Origin: Ectocarpus siliculosus
Lineage: Eukaryota; Sar; Phaeophyceae; Ectocarpales; Ectocarpaceae
Direction of reading: 5' to 3'
DNA length: 64,000 bases
NCBI GenBank assembly: GCA_000310025.1
Contig: FN648545.1
Coordinates: forward strand, 64,763-128,762
Part shown: piece after piece, positions 32,658 through 43,880 of the stretch
Numbering within the stretch: position 1 is the stretch's first letter
How the letters are laid out: the number at the start of each line of letters is the position of its first letter
Notes under the pieces: model-generated
Databases searched by the model: none
What the model was told of the DNA's origin: nothing
What the model saw: only the letters and a program-made list of their open reading frames with translations
Position numbers and translations under genes: made by a program

Positions 32658-34826
32658 TCACCGTGTCCTCCCCGTTCCCGATCGACTCGAGGGCGCCACC
32701 GCTGCGGCCGCCGCTGCCATCGCCGCCTTTGCCGTTCGCCCGCCGCCAAGACCGTCATGAGTTCCAGGGCCAACACGGCTGCCGGTGACGTCGCTGCGGC
32801 CGCCTCTACCACCGCCGCCGTTGTCGCCGCTGCCGCCGACGGGACTCTGGCCAAAGCCGCCGCTGCCGTCTTCTGCTGCCGTCGGAGCTCTGGCCGAAGC
32901 CACCACTCCCGTCGCTGCTCCTGCTGCCGCCGGTGTGGCCGCCAGAGCTCTGGCCGATGTCGCCAGTTCCGTCGCGGCTGCCGCCTTTGCCGCCGTTGCC
33001 GCTGTCACTCCCGTTCCTGCCCCTATCGAAGGCCCTGGGACCGCCCCCCGTCTCCTCGCGCCACGCGAAGATGTCTTACCGGGATCGAAGGGGTGCGTCG
33101 GGGCTCCACTCCAGGTTTCATCTAACCCCTCACCCCCGTTCCCACCACCGCCGCTTTCCTCGCTGCTGCTGCTGCTGCTGCTGCTGCAGCTCACTTCCTC
33201 TTCAGTCTTCCCGGGATCAAAAGGGTGCGTCGGGGCTCCACTCCAGTTTTCATGCAACCCCTCCTCCCCGCCCCCGTCGCCGCCACTGTCCTCGCCGCTG
33301 TTGCTGCAGCTGCCGCTGCTGCTGCTGCTGCTCACGTCCCCCTCAGCCTTCCTGGGGTCGAAAGGGTGCGTCGGGGCTCCACTCCAGATTTCATCTAACC
33401 CCTCGTCGCCACCCTTGCGGCCGTCTGGACACCCGACGCCAACGCGGCGACCGGGGACGCCGCTGCTGCTTCTGCCGCTGCCGTTCCCCCCGTCACCGAT
33501 GTCGCTACCGCCGCCGCTGCGGCCACTGCTGCTCACATCCCCTTCAGCCTTCCCGGGGTCGAAAGGGTGCGTCGGGGCTCCACTCCAGATTTCATCCAAC
33601 CCCTCGTCCCCGCCCCCATTGCCGCTCACGTCCCCCCCAGCACATTGGCTATCAAGATCCTCTAGGACTGGCAATGGCATGGTTGTCGCACCAACCGCTT
33701 CCTCCAACTCTTCGTCACATACTTCCGTCACCGGTGCGGCCGCTGCCTCCCGTGCCGCCGTCTGGACACCCGACGCCAACGCGGCGACCGGGGACGCCGC
33801 AGCAGCTGTCGCCGCTGCCGTTACCTTCGTCACCGATGTCGACGCCGCCGCCGCTGCGGCCGTCTGGACACCCAACGCCAACGCGGCGACCGGGGACGCC
33901 GCAGCTGCTGCTGCCGCTGCTGTCCCCCCCGTCACCGATGCCGCCACCGCCGATGCTGCTGTCGGGGACGGCGCTCTGGCCGAAGCAATCCGCGCCGCCG
34001 CCGCTCCTGCCGATGCCAGCACGGCGACCGGGGACGACGCTGCTGCTCCCGCTGCTGCCGTTCCCCCCGCCGCCGCCGCCGCCGCTAACCCGCTGCGTCC
34101 GTCTGAGCGCCCAGCGCCAACGCGGCGACCGTGGACGACGCTGCTCCTGCCGCCGCTGCCGTTCCCCCCGTCATCGATACCGCCGCCGCCGCCACTGCTT
34201 CCGGTGGCGTTGCTGCCGTTGACGGGGTTCTGGCCGAAGCCGTCCGCACTTCCGCTGGCGCTCCTGCAGCTGTCGTCGTCGCCGCCGCCGGTGCTCTGAC
34301 TTCTGCCGCTGCCGTGAGGGTCGAAGGCGCCGGTGCCGCTATCGCCGCCGCCGCCGCCACCACCGGTGCCACTGCCGGTGCAGAAACGGCCCCTGTTGTA
34401 CGTGGGCACGAGGCCGACGCACGGCTGGCGGCGGTAACCCCAAACAACGTCCGTGGTGTACCCCGCGGCGCCGGAGGGGAAAATTACCTTGTAGCAGTCG
34501 TGGGAGAGGAAGTCGCCAGAGTTGAGGCACAAAAAACCGAGCGCCCTTCGGCCCGATCTTGGCGGAGACACGCGCGTAGTCGATACCCGGCATGAAGAAG
34601 GGCAGAGGATGACATAGAAGGCGCTTCCCGTGGAGCATCTCGTACGGGCACAGCATGTCGGCCTTCTTGTCAAGTCGCGGCTGTGTGTTAATGCAGGCCG
34701 ACATCCAGCTCCATGCCTCCGGCCATATGCGGTTGTAGTCGCAGGCCGGCCAAGGAAACTGAACGTCGGGGAAGAGCAAGAAAGCATCCGTGAACGCCGC
34801 CCTGCCGCCCTCCCGCACGAGCCCAA
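32658..34826 (-). other. Low-complexity linker region of the Copia-type element
   Basis: After a short Copia-like segment (RRALGFLCLNSGDFLSHDCY, just downstream of the integrase core) the frame is dominated by glycine, serine and alanine. A peptide reading GLDEIWSGAPTHPFDPGK recurs four times with small changes (DNA near 33,090, 33,214, 33,357 and 33,558), separated by serine/glycine runs. Copia elements of stramenopiles often carry an acidic or low-complexity linker between integrase and RT, but here nothing recognisable as RT follows. Long plus-strand frames over the same DNA (32,785-34,299, 32,933-34,222) are shadows. Confidence 0.6.
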
Positions 34827-35898
34827 TCCAACGCTCCACCCTGCAGTTACGCGTCTGCCCTCCGTCCGGGGATGTCAGCTCGCGAGTGATGCTGAACTCC
34901 AGAAGTAAGTCGCTCACCGACGCGTTGGCCAGCCATTCCGTCAGAAGGAACTGAAAGTCGCCGTGGGCGGCCCGCAGAGGGTGAAGCGAAATGAATACCT
35001 CGCGAAGTGCTTTCGTCACGGTGCTGGCGTGCTTGTCCGGCAGATATTTGATGATGCCGTAGTTGCTGTATTCATCGACCAAGACGAGGCAGTAGGTGTT
35101 ACCACCGGCGGATGGCGGAAGCGGGCCCATGAGGTCGGCGAAGAGGCGCTGAAGAGGTCGCGAGGCCGTGGAGGGCGTCGTCATGGAGATCGCCTTGCGG
35201 GTGGCGGCGCTGCATCCTCCGATACCGCCACCGCTGCTGTCACCACCGCCTCCACCGTTGCCCCCGTCGGTCCTCCCCTGCTGCTGAAGTGGTCCTCGGG
35301 CGAAAGCTGGAGCTGTAGTACCCGGAGCGCCATTGCAGAACTGTATAGGTTGCTGTTGTTGACGAAGTTGCTGCGGTAGAGGCTGTTGGCGACGTTGCTG
35401 GGGCACGGGGTGCTGCTGGACCGGTTGCGGTGGCATGTACGTCTGCTGCACGCACTGCTCCTGCTGCCAATGGGGGGTGTACTGGCAACGTGCTGCAACA
35501 ATAGTAATACGCTGCTGCTGCGGCTGCGCAGCCGGAGGAGGAGCAGCGGGAGGGCGTGCGTTGGTCACCAGCTGCTGCTGATGCTGGTACTGGCAGTGCC
35601 CTCTGAGGACGTGGTCGTGGCAGCTGCTCTGCTGCACACCGCTCGTCACATGTTGCTGGTATCCGCCGTACACGCGGGGTGTCTTCCCCTCTCTCTCCGA
35701 AAAAAAAAATCGTTGGGGCGGGCTACTCTCGCCACCCCCATAAAAACCAGCCGCATACCCGGTATCGCCCGCTCTCCCTCTCGCGGCTTCCTCCGCTGAA
35801 CTCCTCTCCTCTACTTCACCCACTCTCCTCCGTAACTCCGGATTCTCGGCTGCCGCTTTTTTCGCTTCTTCTTCCAACTCTCTCTCTCTTTCCGTCAT
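34339..35898 (-). CDS. Integrase-bearing part of the Copia-type element
   Basis: Frame of about 519 residues. It opens with a charged coiled-coil-like stretch (EREREL...AAENPELRRR), has a glutamine-rich middle, then an rve-type integrase core: RLFADLMGPLP with the first aspartate, AHGDFQFLLTEW with the second, and CRVERWIGLVREGG with the glutamate. A Copia-type C-terminal segment, KADMLCPYEMLHGKR, follows. Diatom and brown-algal Copia integrases have the same order. Confidence 0.8.
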   Translation of the reverse strand: MTERERELEEEAKKAAAENPELRRRVGEVEERSSAEEAARGRAGDTGYAAGFYGGGESSPPQRFFFSEREGKTPRVYGGYQQHVTSGVQQSSCHDHVLRGHCQYQHQQQLVTNARPPAAPPPAAQPQQQRITIVAARCQYTPHWQQEQCVQQTYMPPQPVQQHPVPQQRRQQPLPQQLRQQQQPIQFCNGAPGTTAPAFARGPLQQQGRTDGGNGGGGGDSSGGGIGGCSAATRKAISMTTPSTASRPLQRLFADLMGPLPPSAGGNTYCLVLVDEYSNYGIIKYLPDKHASTVTKALREVFISLHPLRAAHGDFQFLLTEWLANASVSDLLLEFSITRELTSPDGGQTRNCRVERWIGLVREGGRAAFTDAFLLFPDVQFPWPACDYNRIWPEAWSWMSACINTQPRLDKKADMLCPYEMLHGKRLLCHPLPFFMPGIDYARVSAKIGPKGARFFVPQLWRLPLPRLLQGNFPLRRRGVHHGRCLGLPPPAVRRPRAHVQQGPFLHRQWHRWWRRRRR

Positions 35899-35939
35899 CG
35901 CTGAGGCAACACCCGGCCTAGCTAGGCTCCACGATATCG

Positions 35940-36363
35940 TGTTAGTGCACTGCCGCCCTCAGCGGTCTGTGGTGTTGAGACTGGGGACTATGTTATCCCA
36001 GGAACAGCCGATGAAAAGGGACCATGTATTATATATATATCCGTCACGCAAGCCCCTCAGGCAAGCTGGTATTCAACACGCAAGCCCCTCAGGCAAGTGC
36101 CAGGAGCACATCTCCGTGTGCTCCCGGGGGGCCCGCACTTGGACCACAACCGCATACATACCCTCACACCCATACTTCCCATACGCGTATCCCCCACAGA
36201 GGATGCACAGATCGGACTCATATCCAAGTACCACAAACAGCCCCCCTACTCGATACGATGTACGATCTTGCAACCCTTCACGCGCAATCAGCCAAGCAAC
36301 ACAGAAAAGCACCCCTTTGAGAAAACTTGTTCAACAAAACTGGCTACGCATCCAACACAAACA
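35940..36363 (-). repeat. 5' LTR of the Copia-type element
   Basis: Partner of 31,165-31,588. Its outer end reads CCAACACAAACA and is followed directly by GATGG, the second copy of the target duplication. Confidence 0.85.
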
Positions 36364-36369
36364 GATGGC

Positions 36370-36789
36370 GTAGCTATGTTTGGGTGTAAACGTTTGGTAC
36401 GATGACATTGACGTAGCGGTGATGATGTGGACTGAATGTACAGCCGACCCCGTTTGAAAGTCACACTTTGTTCCGATTTTGTTTTGCGTCTTCAACGCGG
36501 GTATTTTGTTGAAGGTGTCCGGGGACGGCATGGTACGATCCCCGAGGTAAATGGAGGCGTGCTATGCGATCAAATATGCGCCTTGACAAGCAATATCACT
36601 GCATTTGAAGAACGGCCGGCAAGAGTCGTGGAAGCGTCCCGGAATTTGTTCCCATGCTGATTTCACCCAGTAGTTTACGTCGATCAAACATCTAACGGTT
36701 AACGAAATATTAAAAATATTAACGGCCGGTCGACGGAGGTACGCTTTGAAATTTGGCGCCCCTGTGCGGTATTCCAGGAGTGAGTGCAC
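36370..36789 (-). CDS. Coding-like segment interrupted by the Copia-type insertion
   Basis: Minus-strand frames at 36,789-36,562 (RRPAVNIFNISLTVRCLIDV, VKSAWEQIPG) and about 36,560-36,365 (FNKIPALKTQNKIGTKCDFQ) look protein-like. The second runs up to the target site at 36,364 and, counting GATGG once, a frame of similar character continues on the other side of the element at 31,164 (LPNGPNIPLPCTISHGPTLF). So the element seems to have landed in an exon of an unrecognised gene. No family recognised. Confidence 0.4.
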
Positions 36790-37082
36790 ATCAATACTAC
36801 TACTTTTTGAACAAGAAATCGCGGATCATGGTTTTCATCTCCGCTCGCCCCTTAAAGTGCGTTTCACGTGAGATTCATAAGTGAACGAATTCACAACTAC
36901 CTCTCGGAAGAAAGTGGTACAGAACGGGCCGGCATTCAAGAAACATCAAGGTCGGGTCAGGTTCAATTTCTGATTTGAGGCCAAGAAAACGGCCGAGTCC
37001 CCCCTTCTTTGCCATAATATGTAAAGAATGGTTTGCATTTCTTTTCTGGGGACCCGTGGAGTATATATGGTACCCCCCACCA

Positions 37083-38851
37083 TCATTTCCATCCATTGGG
37101 CACGACGTCCCCGGAAAATGTTGTGTCTATGATAACGCGGGGAGTTTCCTTAAGCGGAGTGCCTTGAAAGCGGAGTCGACTGTTATGGAAGCATGTAGGG
37201 CGAACGCAATATGGACAGGATTGTATCCGTGAAAGGACGGAAAAGAAGGCAAGAAGCTTACCGGTTTTTTGGAGGGCTTCTTCTTGCTGTTGCTGCCTTT
37301 GGTGGCTGTAGCACGTGAACCACCCGCTGGGGAAGTCGTGTTGGGGCGATCGAAATGCACCTGATGAAATGGCAGGCGTAGAGATTAAGTAGAGAGATGG
37401 AGGCAAAGATATCTTGACAGTAAAGGAGGGGACATGTTTTGAAATCCCGTCATGAGCACCTTGTACCGTACGAATATGATACCCCTCGGAGGGTGTGAGG
37501 TGATGCGGTCGGGATGAGGGGGTGGTGTTAGAAGAAGGCAAAGTGAGTGGACTACAAAGGTGAATATTTTGCAGGGTCTGAACAAAAGTCGTGTTGGGTG
37601 GGGATTGGTACGAGGGGAGTATACCGGAGACTAAACGAATATGTGATGATGATGTGGTTGGGGGGGAAACTTTGAATGGGAGAATTGACGTCCCATTGTT
37701 TTGGTGAATGAAGTGCATTTCATGATGAATGGCATGTGAAGGCAAGTCAGGTACACCGACGGGTTGGGGGAGCCCGAAGGAAGTGACCTCTTTGTTGGGG
37801 GTTGTTCTTCCCGACATGGTGCATGTCCTGCTTTGTTACGTGTGGGGTGCATTGTGGACGTACCGGGGCCATGCAGACGAACAACAGGGACACCGAGAAA
37901 ACAACGTGCTTCGTACGCAGAGGAAAGGGCAACCGGAGAGCATGGCACTCGTGGTAGCGAAATAGCACGGGAGTAGATTGCGAGGCAGTGGCAGAAATGA
38001 CGCGGGGCACAACCGGGAACTCACGTTTCTCTTGTTCGCTGTCGCGCTCCGTTCCCCCTTCGTCGAAGGCGTGGAAGTCGGTGAAGGTTGGTGAACGGAT
38101 GCATCCTATCGATGGAGAGGAATGTGCGGGCATTTTTGGAAGGTGCGGCAATAGAAGTGAGTGCAGGGCCCGGTCATATTGCAGTTGCGTCAAGCGTAAC
38201 GAACGATGGAAAGCGGGAAGTGAGGGATATTCCAAGAACGATGTCATGCTGCACGTGTCATAGTGGGTAGGGGGATGTGCGTGCACACAGGGGTCGATGC
38301 AGGAGGAAGGGAAACGTGGTGGACCATATATTGTTGTACGTGGACAATAATTTGATGTAGGGCAACAACATACGCATGGGCGGAGGTTGTGGTTATGATA
38401 AGAATAACCTGGGGACGAAAACAGGATAACAACATTGCAAAGAATGAACGAGTAAATATTGGGAGCGGAAGGCTGCTGTCCGTTGTGCGTGCATGTACGA
38501 AATATTCCTACCGGTGCTTGGTGTCGATTGAAGTCATTTAGGGCGACATGCAGTTGGAGGGGTATCGAAAGCTTGTACCCCACCACCAATGCGGCAGGGG
38601 TTGGGGCGGCACGTGATTCGTTATAATTCCACGACAAATTTATATGCAACGCATGTATGCAGATAGTTCACCATGCTTGCTTGTGTTTGGTCACCTCGTC
38701 CTCGGCGATTGTTTATCTCGTGCCTGTTGGGCTTTGCGAACATGTCGACGTCTTCATTCCGTCCCCATGCACCGCCTGTTGTTGCCACCCCTAACGTGTC
38801 GTCTTTGTTCTTCAGTAAGGAAATTATTGCCGGTGGAGATACCACGCGCAC
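37083..38851 (-). CDS. Unrecognised, probably spliced minus-strand gene
   Basis: Protein-like minus-strand segments: 38,851-38,680 (AIISLLKNKDDTLGVATTGG), about 38,640-38,515 (LVVGYKLSIPLQLHVALNDF), about 38,230-37,960 (LRLTQLQYDRALHSLLLPHL, GCIRSPTFTDFHAFDEGG), 37,817 onward (MSGRTTPNKEVTSFGLPQPV) and 37,360-37,262. The last of these is a clean 99-base exon between an acceptor (CATCAG|GTGCAT) and a donor (AAACCG|GTAAGC) and encodes a lysine/serine-rich segment. The set has the look of one multi-exon gene, but I could not join all parts and recognise no domain. Part of 38.7-38.95 kb is also open on the plus strand. Confidence 0.35.
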
Positions 38852-39848
38852 ACTTTACCCACAAGATAGTGTGTTGTTTTTGTTGTTTGTTGTTGTTTTT
38901 CTTCACCTTAAACTCGTGTCAGTTGCTAATCCCAAAATCTAGCAAAGACTCGGCCCGTGGTCACAAAAATGCTAAAGCCATCAGAAGATCTAAAGAACAC
39001 GCACACTATTTGCAAGACAAGGGTACACAAGCCCAAGGAGGTACACCTACAATCCCTGCAGCACGTTTGCGTGCTCACAACTGAACTACACGCCCACACA
39101 CTACAATTCGACTACAGCAGGCGGCATCACCCCAAAATGAATGTTTGTCGACTACAGCGTACTGCTGTCTGAAGTGCTGTCTGCACAAATATCACCATGG
39201 TGTATGGTGCACAACAAGCTCGGGGCATGCAGCTGCTGTCTGAAGTGCTGTCAGAATGGATCCGTGGACATACAATGAAGAAGAACAACCAACCAAAGCC
39301 ATCATCATTGCACTTGACAATCGCCCGAATGTGTGGAACCTTCCAATGCATGCACCCCATGCCATTCGACTCTATCCTCTAATGTGAACCGCGCTGAACC
39401 ACCACCGGTCGAGACGACCCGCACTTTATGAACCGTATTTTTCACACTCCAACAGATCGATCCCACAACCTACCTGCTGTAATGTAGAGCCAGTTTTTCA
39501 ACGTCATGACGCACGTGACTTCGAGGTAAGAGGTAAATTATTTCCCTTTTCGCGTTCCATCCTTCCCAAAGATCCACTTACTTTCCTTTGGTCATGACAT
39601 TTAGCTCCAGTCTCCACATATCCACACCACCAACCTCCCTTTCCCGTATCTTCCTCGAATGTTCAAAGAATAGTCCACAATTTTTTGTCGGGATTCTTAC
39701 CTCTTCATATCTGGTGGGCTGGTGCATATTTTGAAATCCGTCGACTCCTGCCTCCGTTCCCCCCGACCCACCTCCCCACAACAACACAACGACATTCTTC
39801 CCGACGTCCCTCCCACAAGTCTCCCCGACACCCGTCCACGACATCGAC

Positions 39849-40040
39849 ATGGCTCCTACGACGCGAGGCAAGCGCACTCCCAGCGCCAATGCAAAAGTAC
39901 TCTCGCCGTTTCCTCTCAACGTTTTTACACAATACCGGCGCCCGCCGAACCATATGTGCGGCTTGCCTTCGCACGACCACGTAGACGCCCATGATCGCGC
40001 CTTCCCCCAGGACACGGCACAAACACGACTCATACGTTGA
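39849..40040 (+). CDS. Short plus-strand ORF, possible first exon
   Basis: ATG in a good context (ATCGACATGG) opens MAPTTRGKRTPSANAKVL and runs 63 residues. Another plus frame from about 40,025 to 40,335 (SPLIDFVKTSSNESVYFAPL) has a protein-like look and ends at a donor-like TCATGTGAGTA. They could be two exons of one gene. Unknown function. Confidence 0.3.
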   Translation: MAPTTRGKRTPSANAKVLSPFPLNVFTQYRRPPNHMCGLPSHDHVDAHDRAFPQDTAQTRLIR

Positions 40041-40693
40041 CCACGTCCATACCTTCTACACCCACCTTCCCTCGCCTCTTCTTGCGAAGCGGTCACCGCT
40101 AATCGATTTTGTGAAAACCTCTTCCAACGAAAGTGTCTACTTCGCACCCCTACTCAAGAACACCCGTCAACGTTTTCTCACCCTGCCTCCGTCCCTTCTT
40201 CCCTTCTTCGTTCACGCCTCGACGTCCCGTTACACTTTCATAGGCCGCCTTCGCCACCGCCAGCACGGGAGCGACTCCAACCAAGAACACACCCTCCCCC
40301 AGGAAGGGGAAGGGCAAGGTCCGCGATCCTCATGTGAGTACGTTCAGCACGTAGATACCGTCCAAAAAGCAACTTACGGCGTTCCGCAAGATTTTGTTTT
40401 TTTCCAAATCTTTCCTTTGTCGCGCGCATGCGTGTGTAGTCCTCCGTTTTTCCAGCAGCCTCAACCTTGCCCATGGCGCGTCCGCGAACCTCGACCACCA
40501 TGACATTTCTCGGCCCCCGTCTCCAACTGAACATTGCTAGCTCTAATCGATCTGCTCGTCCTGTGCTTCCCATGCGACAACAACAGCGAACCTCGAACGG
40601 GTATGATGTTCTATGACTCGGTCGCATTCTTCATCCCTGACTCCGGAGATACTGCCATGTGCACCATCGCCCCGTCATCCCGACAACAAAACA

Positions 40694-40994
40694 CATGAAC
40701 GACGTGCGTGCCATGCCTACAAATCCAACCATCATCCAACTTTTTACTACTCCTCATGCCAGCAGCTTCCGGCGTTCACCACCGCATGGTACCATGAAAA
40801 CACCGTGCGCACGCCACCTGCCCTACGTCGTCTTGGGCGATCAGTACCGATGTACGCATGTCGCGCCTGCAGGGATCAGGTGTACGTGTGTTCCCCAAAT
40901 ACCACACCTGTCGCCCGACATCCATTTCCAAAACGTGTTAACCTTTCTGACCGTCGAACGTCGGAATCTACCATTGCTGCAAGAAGCTCTATGA
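40694..40994 (+). CDS. Short plus-strand ORF of unknown function
   Basis: MNDVRAMPTNPTIIQLFTTP opens a frame that ends LTVERRNLPLLQEAL before a stop at 40,994. Just upstream a small open segment from about 40,600 reads FYDSVAFFIPDSGDTAMCTI and stops at 40,697. The block 40.4-41.2 kb seems to hold several short coding-like pieces in a row on the plus strand. Confidence 0.3.
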
Positions 40995-41055
40995 CCGACC
41001 GCGCACATGTATTCGTAGGATGAAGTGTGTACCAGCATCCTGTCGTGGTGTTCAC

Positions 41056-41235
41056 AAGATCAACATGGACCTCTATCGGTTCAAAAACCCTTCACAACTT
41101 CTCAACTTCAACAATCGTCAGCCAGCTGCTCCGAATATCTTTGTAGAGTCGAAAACGTACAATAATCTATATTACATTCGTAATACCGCTACAATACCAT
41201 TCATTATTGAACTCAGGCCAGGTAAAAGACAATAA
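41056..41235 (+). CDS. Small plus-strand ORF of unknown function
   Basis: Segment beginning KINMDLYRFKNPSQLLNFNN and containing ESKTYNNLYYIRNTATIPFI, ending at tandem stops (TAATAG, 41,233-41,238). Rich in Asn, Tyr and Ile, unlike its neighbours. It may be a final exon. No family recognised. Confidence 0.35.
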   Translation, partial: KINMDLYRFKNPSQLLNFNNRQPAAPNIFVESKTYNNLYYIRNTATIPFIIELRPGKRQ

Positions 41236-42102
41236 TAGCTGCTGATCGGTATTGGTGACGTGGTTGGGACTTTCCGTATTCCTTATGGGCACAGAACCTG
41301 CTATACCTGCACCGCACACCTCGACGATCGGATACATAATGTTGAAAGATCCACTCTGTCTACGGTACACGGAACGAATCATACATCCGTGATCTCGGAG
41401 ATTCAAGTCAGATATTCGAACACGTGCGCGAAGTGTGTGTGTCATCGCACCTCTTAGGGATGGTGAATACAGCGGTAATCCTCGGGCACACATTGGCATG
41501 AGACGGCCGTTCTGCTCGTTCTGTGTGCCAAACGCGTTTCTCCTCGTTGACTCTCTGTTGATGGTATGGGAAACAGGTGACGGCGTAGGTCAAAGTACAT
41601 GTGAATGCGGAAGATTTGTGATGTATGTGTATCGCGGATCTGTAGATGATACATGGGGAAATTGAAGGGGGAGAGTCGGTGGTCGAGACAGAGGGGTGAT
41701 GCAATCGACATTCCGTGTGTGTGTATGGAAGCATGCTTGCAATCGTAATCCGGCGCCTGATGTTGTATTTCGCGTTTGCTGAATGCAGGTGGCGTGGCGG
41801 TCTCACGTATGAACACTGAACCGTTGCACGTGCTGGGGACGTGGGTCGAAGTTCCCATGACGGTCGTGGAAGGTTGCAGACTGGCGGAAGAAGAGGCTAT
41901 GAACGATTCGAGAGAAATCGGGTGAGAAATGTCTGCATGTGTATGCATACGCGTAGGCATAGGTGTTGTGTTGAACGTACAGAAGAGGAGTAGAAGCGTT
42001 GATGACGCGGTTGGTTCATTTCGATCCTTTTTAGTTATGGGAGGATTATATGTGGACGGGCATGTCCATTGTTGGGCTTTATTTTAATTGTGGTCGATGC
42101 GG

Positions 42103-43238
42103 CGATGGCGATGAACGGCGTTCAGGTAAATACGTTTAGACGCATGGCAGACCCGTTGTCGCCATGGTGCATTCCGGCATTGTATTACGGTGGTACTGCA
42201 TCGCGTGTAAGAGTCTTGTGTCACTCGTCATGGGTGTGTAATGTTTGTGTCACAATCGATGGACACTTATTATTCATATTATTGAACTTGTCCCATTTGC
42301 AGTGGTTCGATACCGAAAAACGTAAAAAAGGCGGTAGAACCACGTTGATATGCGCACAGCAACATATGCATACCATAGTTGTATCCCTCCGCCAGCACTC
42401 GTACGACGTGGCGGTAGATGTATATTCGACGCATGGTGTGTTTTGTCGACGTTCTCCGTCATGGCAGGGAAGTGATCGGCTCGATGGCTTCCTTCGAGGG
42501 GGAGTTGGAGGCGGCAACGACGCCATTGCATAATGTGGTAAATGCAAACGTTGCCGCAAGGCTAATCATGGACGGAATGAAGCCGACGTCGAGGGATGGT
42601 ACAGGGGACCATCCGTTACATCTTGTGGAGGATCCCGTAGTCGCGGTGATGTTCATTGCTGGTGGTGGTAATGTAAACGCGAAGAACGGAATGGGTTTGA
42701 AACCCCTTCACATGGCATCAAATGTCAGTGTCGCGTCTGTATTGGTCGCTAATGGAGCGTTCCTTTTTCCCGCACAAATACTGGACGGAGTAGTATCTAT
42801 TGGGCGAGGAACGATTCAATTGCGCGGGTATTGCTGGCACGTGGTGTGGACGCGAATGATCGAAGATATGGGGTTGGGGACACACCTTTGATGCACGCTC
42901 TCACATTGGAAATGTGTAAGGTGCTGATTGAAGGTGGTGCAGTGGTTGATGCGGTCGATGCACAGGGGAGGACAGCGTTGTTGAAAATGTGTGAAATATT
43001 GGGGAAGGCACACAAACGTGACAAAGACAGATATGTACAAACTATTGAGTATTTGGCAAGAGAGGGCGCGTCTTTCGAGATTATGTATACTGCAGGTGAT
43101 GGCGTTCAAGGGTTGTCAGGGGAACAGTTTGAGCCAGTCGTGCTGCCCATTTGGAAGAGGACCATGGTGGGAAAAATGCAGAAGGTAATCGAAAAGCAGG
43201 GTCTCAGTCACAATGGCGATGGATGGACATGTCCGTGA
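42103..43238 (+). CDS. Ankyrin-repeat protein gene, spliced, possibly frameshifted
   Basis: Plus strand. The first exon starts near 42,103 (MAMNGVQVNTFRRMADPLSP) and ends at a donor, TCGCGT|GTAAGAG (42,208). The acceptor is TTTGCAG|TGGTTCG at about 42,303. Ankyrin-type motifs follow: TPLHNVVNANVAARLIMDG (about 42,523), HPLHLVEDPVVAVMFIAGGG (about 42,610), KPLHMASNVSVASVLVANGA, then in another frame NDSIARVLLARGVDANDRR, TPLMHALTLEMCKVLIEGGA and TALLKMCEILGK. It stops at 43,236-43,238. The frame changes once near 42,430-42,480 and once near 42,770-42,800. The first could be a small intron; the second has no splice signals and looks like a one-base frameshift, so the gene may be a pseudogene or the sequence may have an error. 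Ankyrin arrays mediate protein binding. Confidence 0.65.
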
Positions 43239-43444
43239 CGGTATAATGGCGTATGTGTAAAGGGCCCAGTGGGCACAGGTGATCTAAATAAGAGCATGTC
43301 GATACGGTGCAGGTGATTGTTTCGTATTTGACGATATACGAATCGGTCTTTCGCACGAACCCGAATGATGGTAACGATGTTGTGTACGGTACAATTCGTT
43401 GTCATTAGGCGAATGATGGTAAAGATGTTGTCGGCGGTACAATA

Positions 43445-43880
43445 CGTTGTCGTTAAGAGGTTGAACATGGGAAATGCGTTCGGTGTGTCGGAGGTGGCGC
43501 AATGGTTGTCGAATTCAACGGTATCCACAACGGGATATGAAAGTGGGAGGGGTACGATACAATTGCGTAAATGGCATTGTTCCGACGACAAGAACGAGCA
43601 CGGTGGGAATCGCTTTTTTTCTTTCTTAACTGTTGTTTTTGTCGTCACCGCCGTTGACCTGAAACCGAAAGTGTTCTGGGGTCGGTCGAACACCGCGGAT
43701 GTTGATTCTGGTCGAACGTCACGGTTCCCCTATGGTGGGATGACTGGACCTCCGAAACGGGATCATTCCTGTCGAGATAATTATATTTGCTGGAAAGTCT
43801 ATGCCGAAGGGTTGTCTCCGTCGGTTAACAATACCCGGAAACTACGGTGTGCGCTTTGGGGAAGGCATGTATCATGGTGA
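43445..43880 (+). CDS. Coding-like segment downstream of the ankyrin gene
   Basis: A plus frame with protein-like stretches (SEVAQWLSNSTVSTTGYESG, GMTGPPKRDHSCRDNYICWK) separated by an intron-like T-rich piece (43,610-43,660). The phrase GRGTIQLR occurs here and also, at DNA level, near 42,805, so this may be a diverged duplicate of part of the ankyrin locus. Function unknown. Confidence 0.3.

Larger units (their letters stand above)
31165..36363 (-). mobile_element. Ty1/copia-type LTR retrotransposon with target duplication
   Basis: Fossil element read on the minus strand. LTRs of about 424 bp lie at 31,165-31,588 and 35,940-36,363. The outer ends read TG...CA, and a 5-bp GATGG lies immediately outside both (31,160-31,164 and 36,364-36,368), the target duplication. 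The LTRs are about 95% alike by eye, so the insertion is not very old. Inside are an integrase-bearing frame (35,898-34,339) and a long low-complexity linker with a Copia-type post-integrase segment (34,826-32,658). I see no reverse transcriptase, so the copy is non-autonomous or incomplete and carries several breaks. A relative of its LTR lies at 46.8-47.1 kb. Confidence 0.85.

Noticed and set aside
32785-34299. 504- and 429-residue plus-strand ORFs rich in Ala, Pro and Ser
   Set aside because: Shadows of the low-complexity linker of the Copia-type element.
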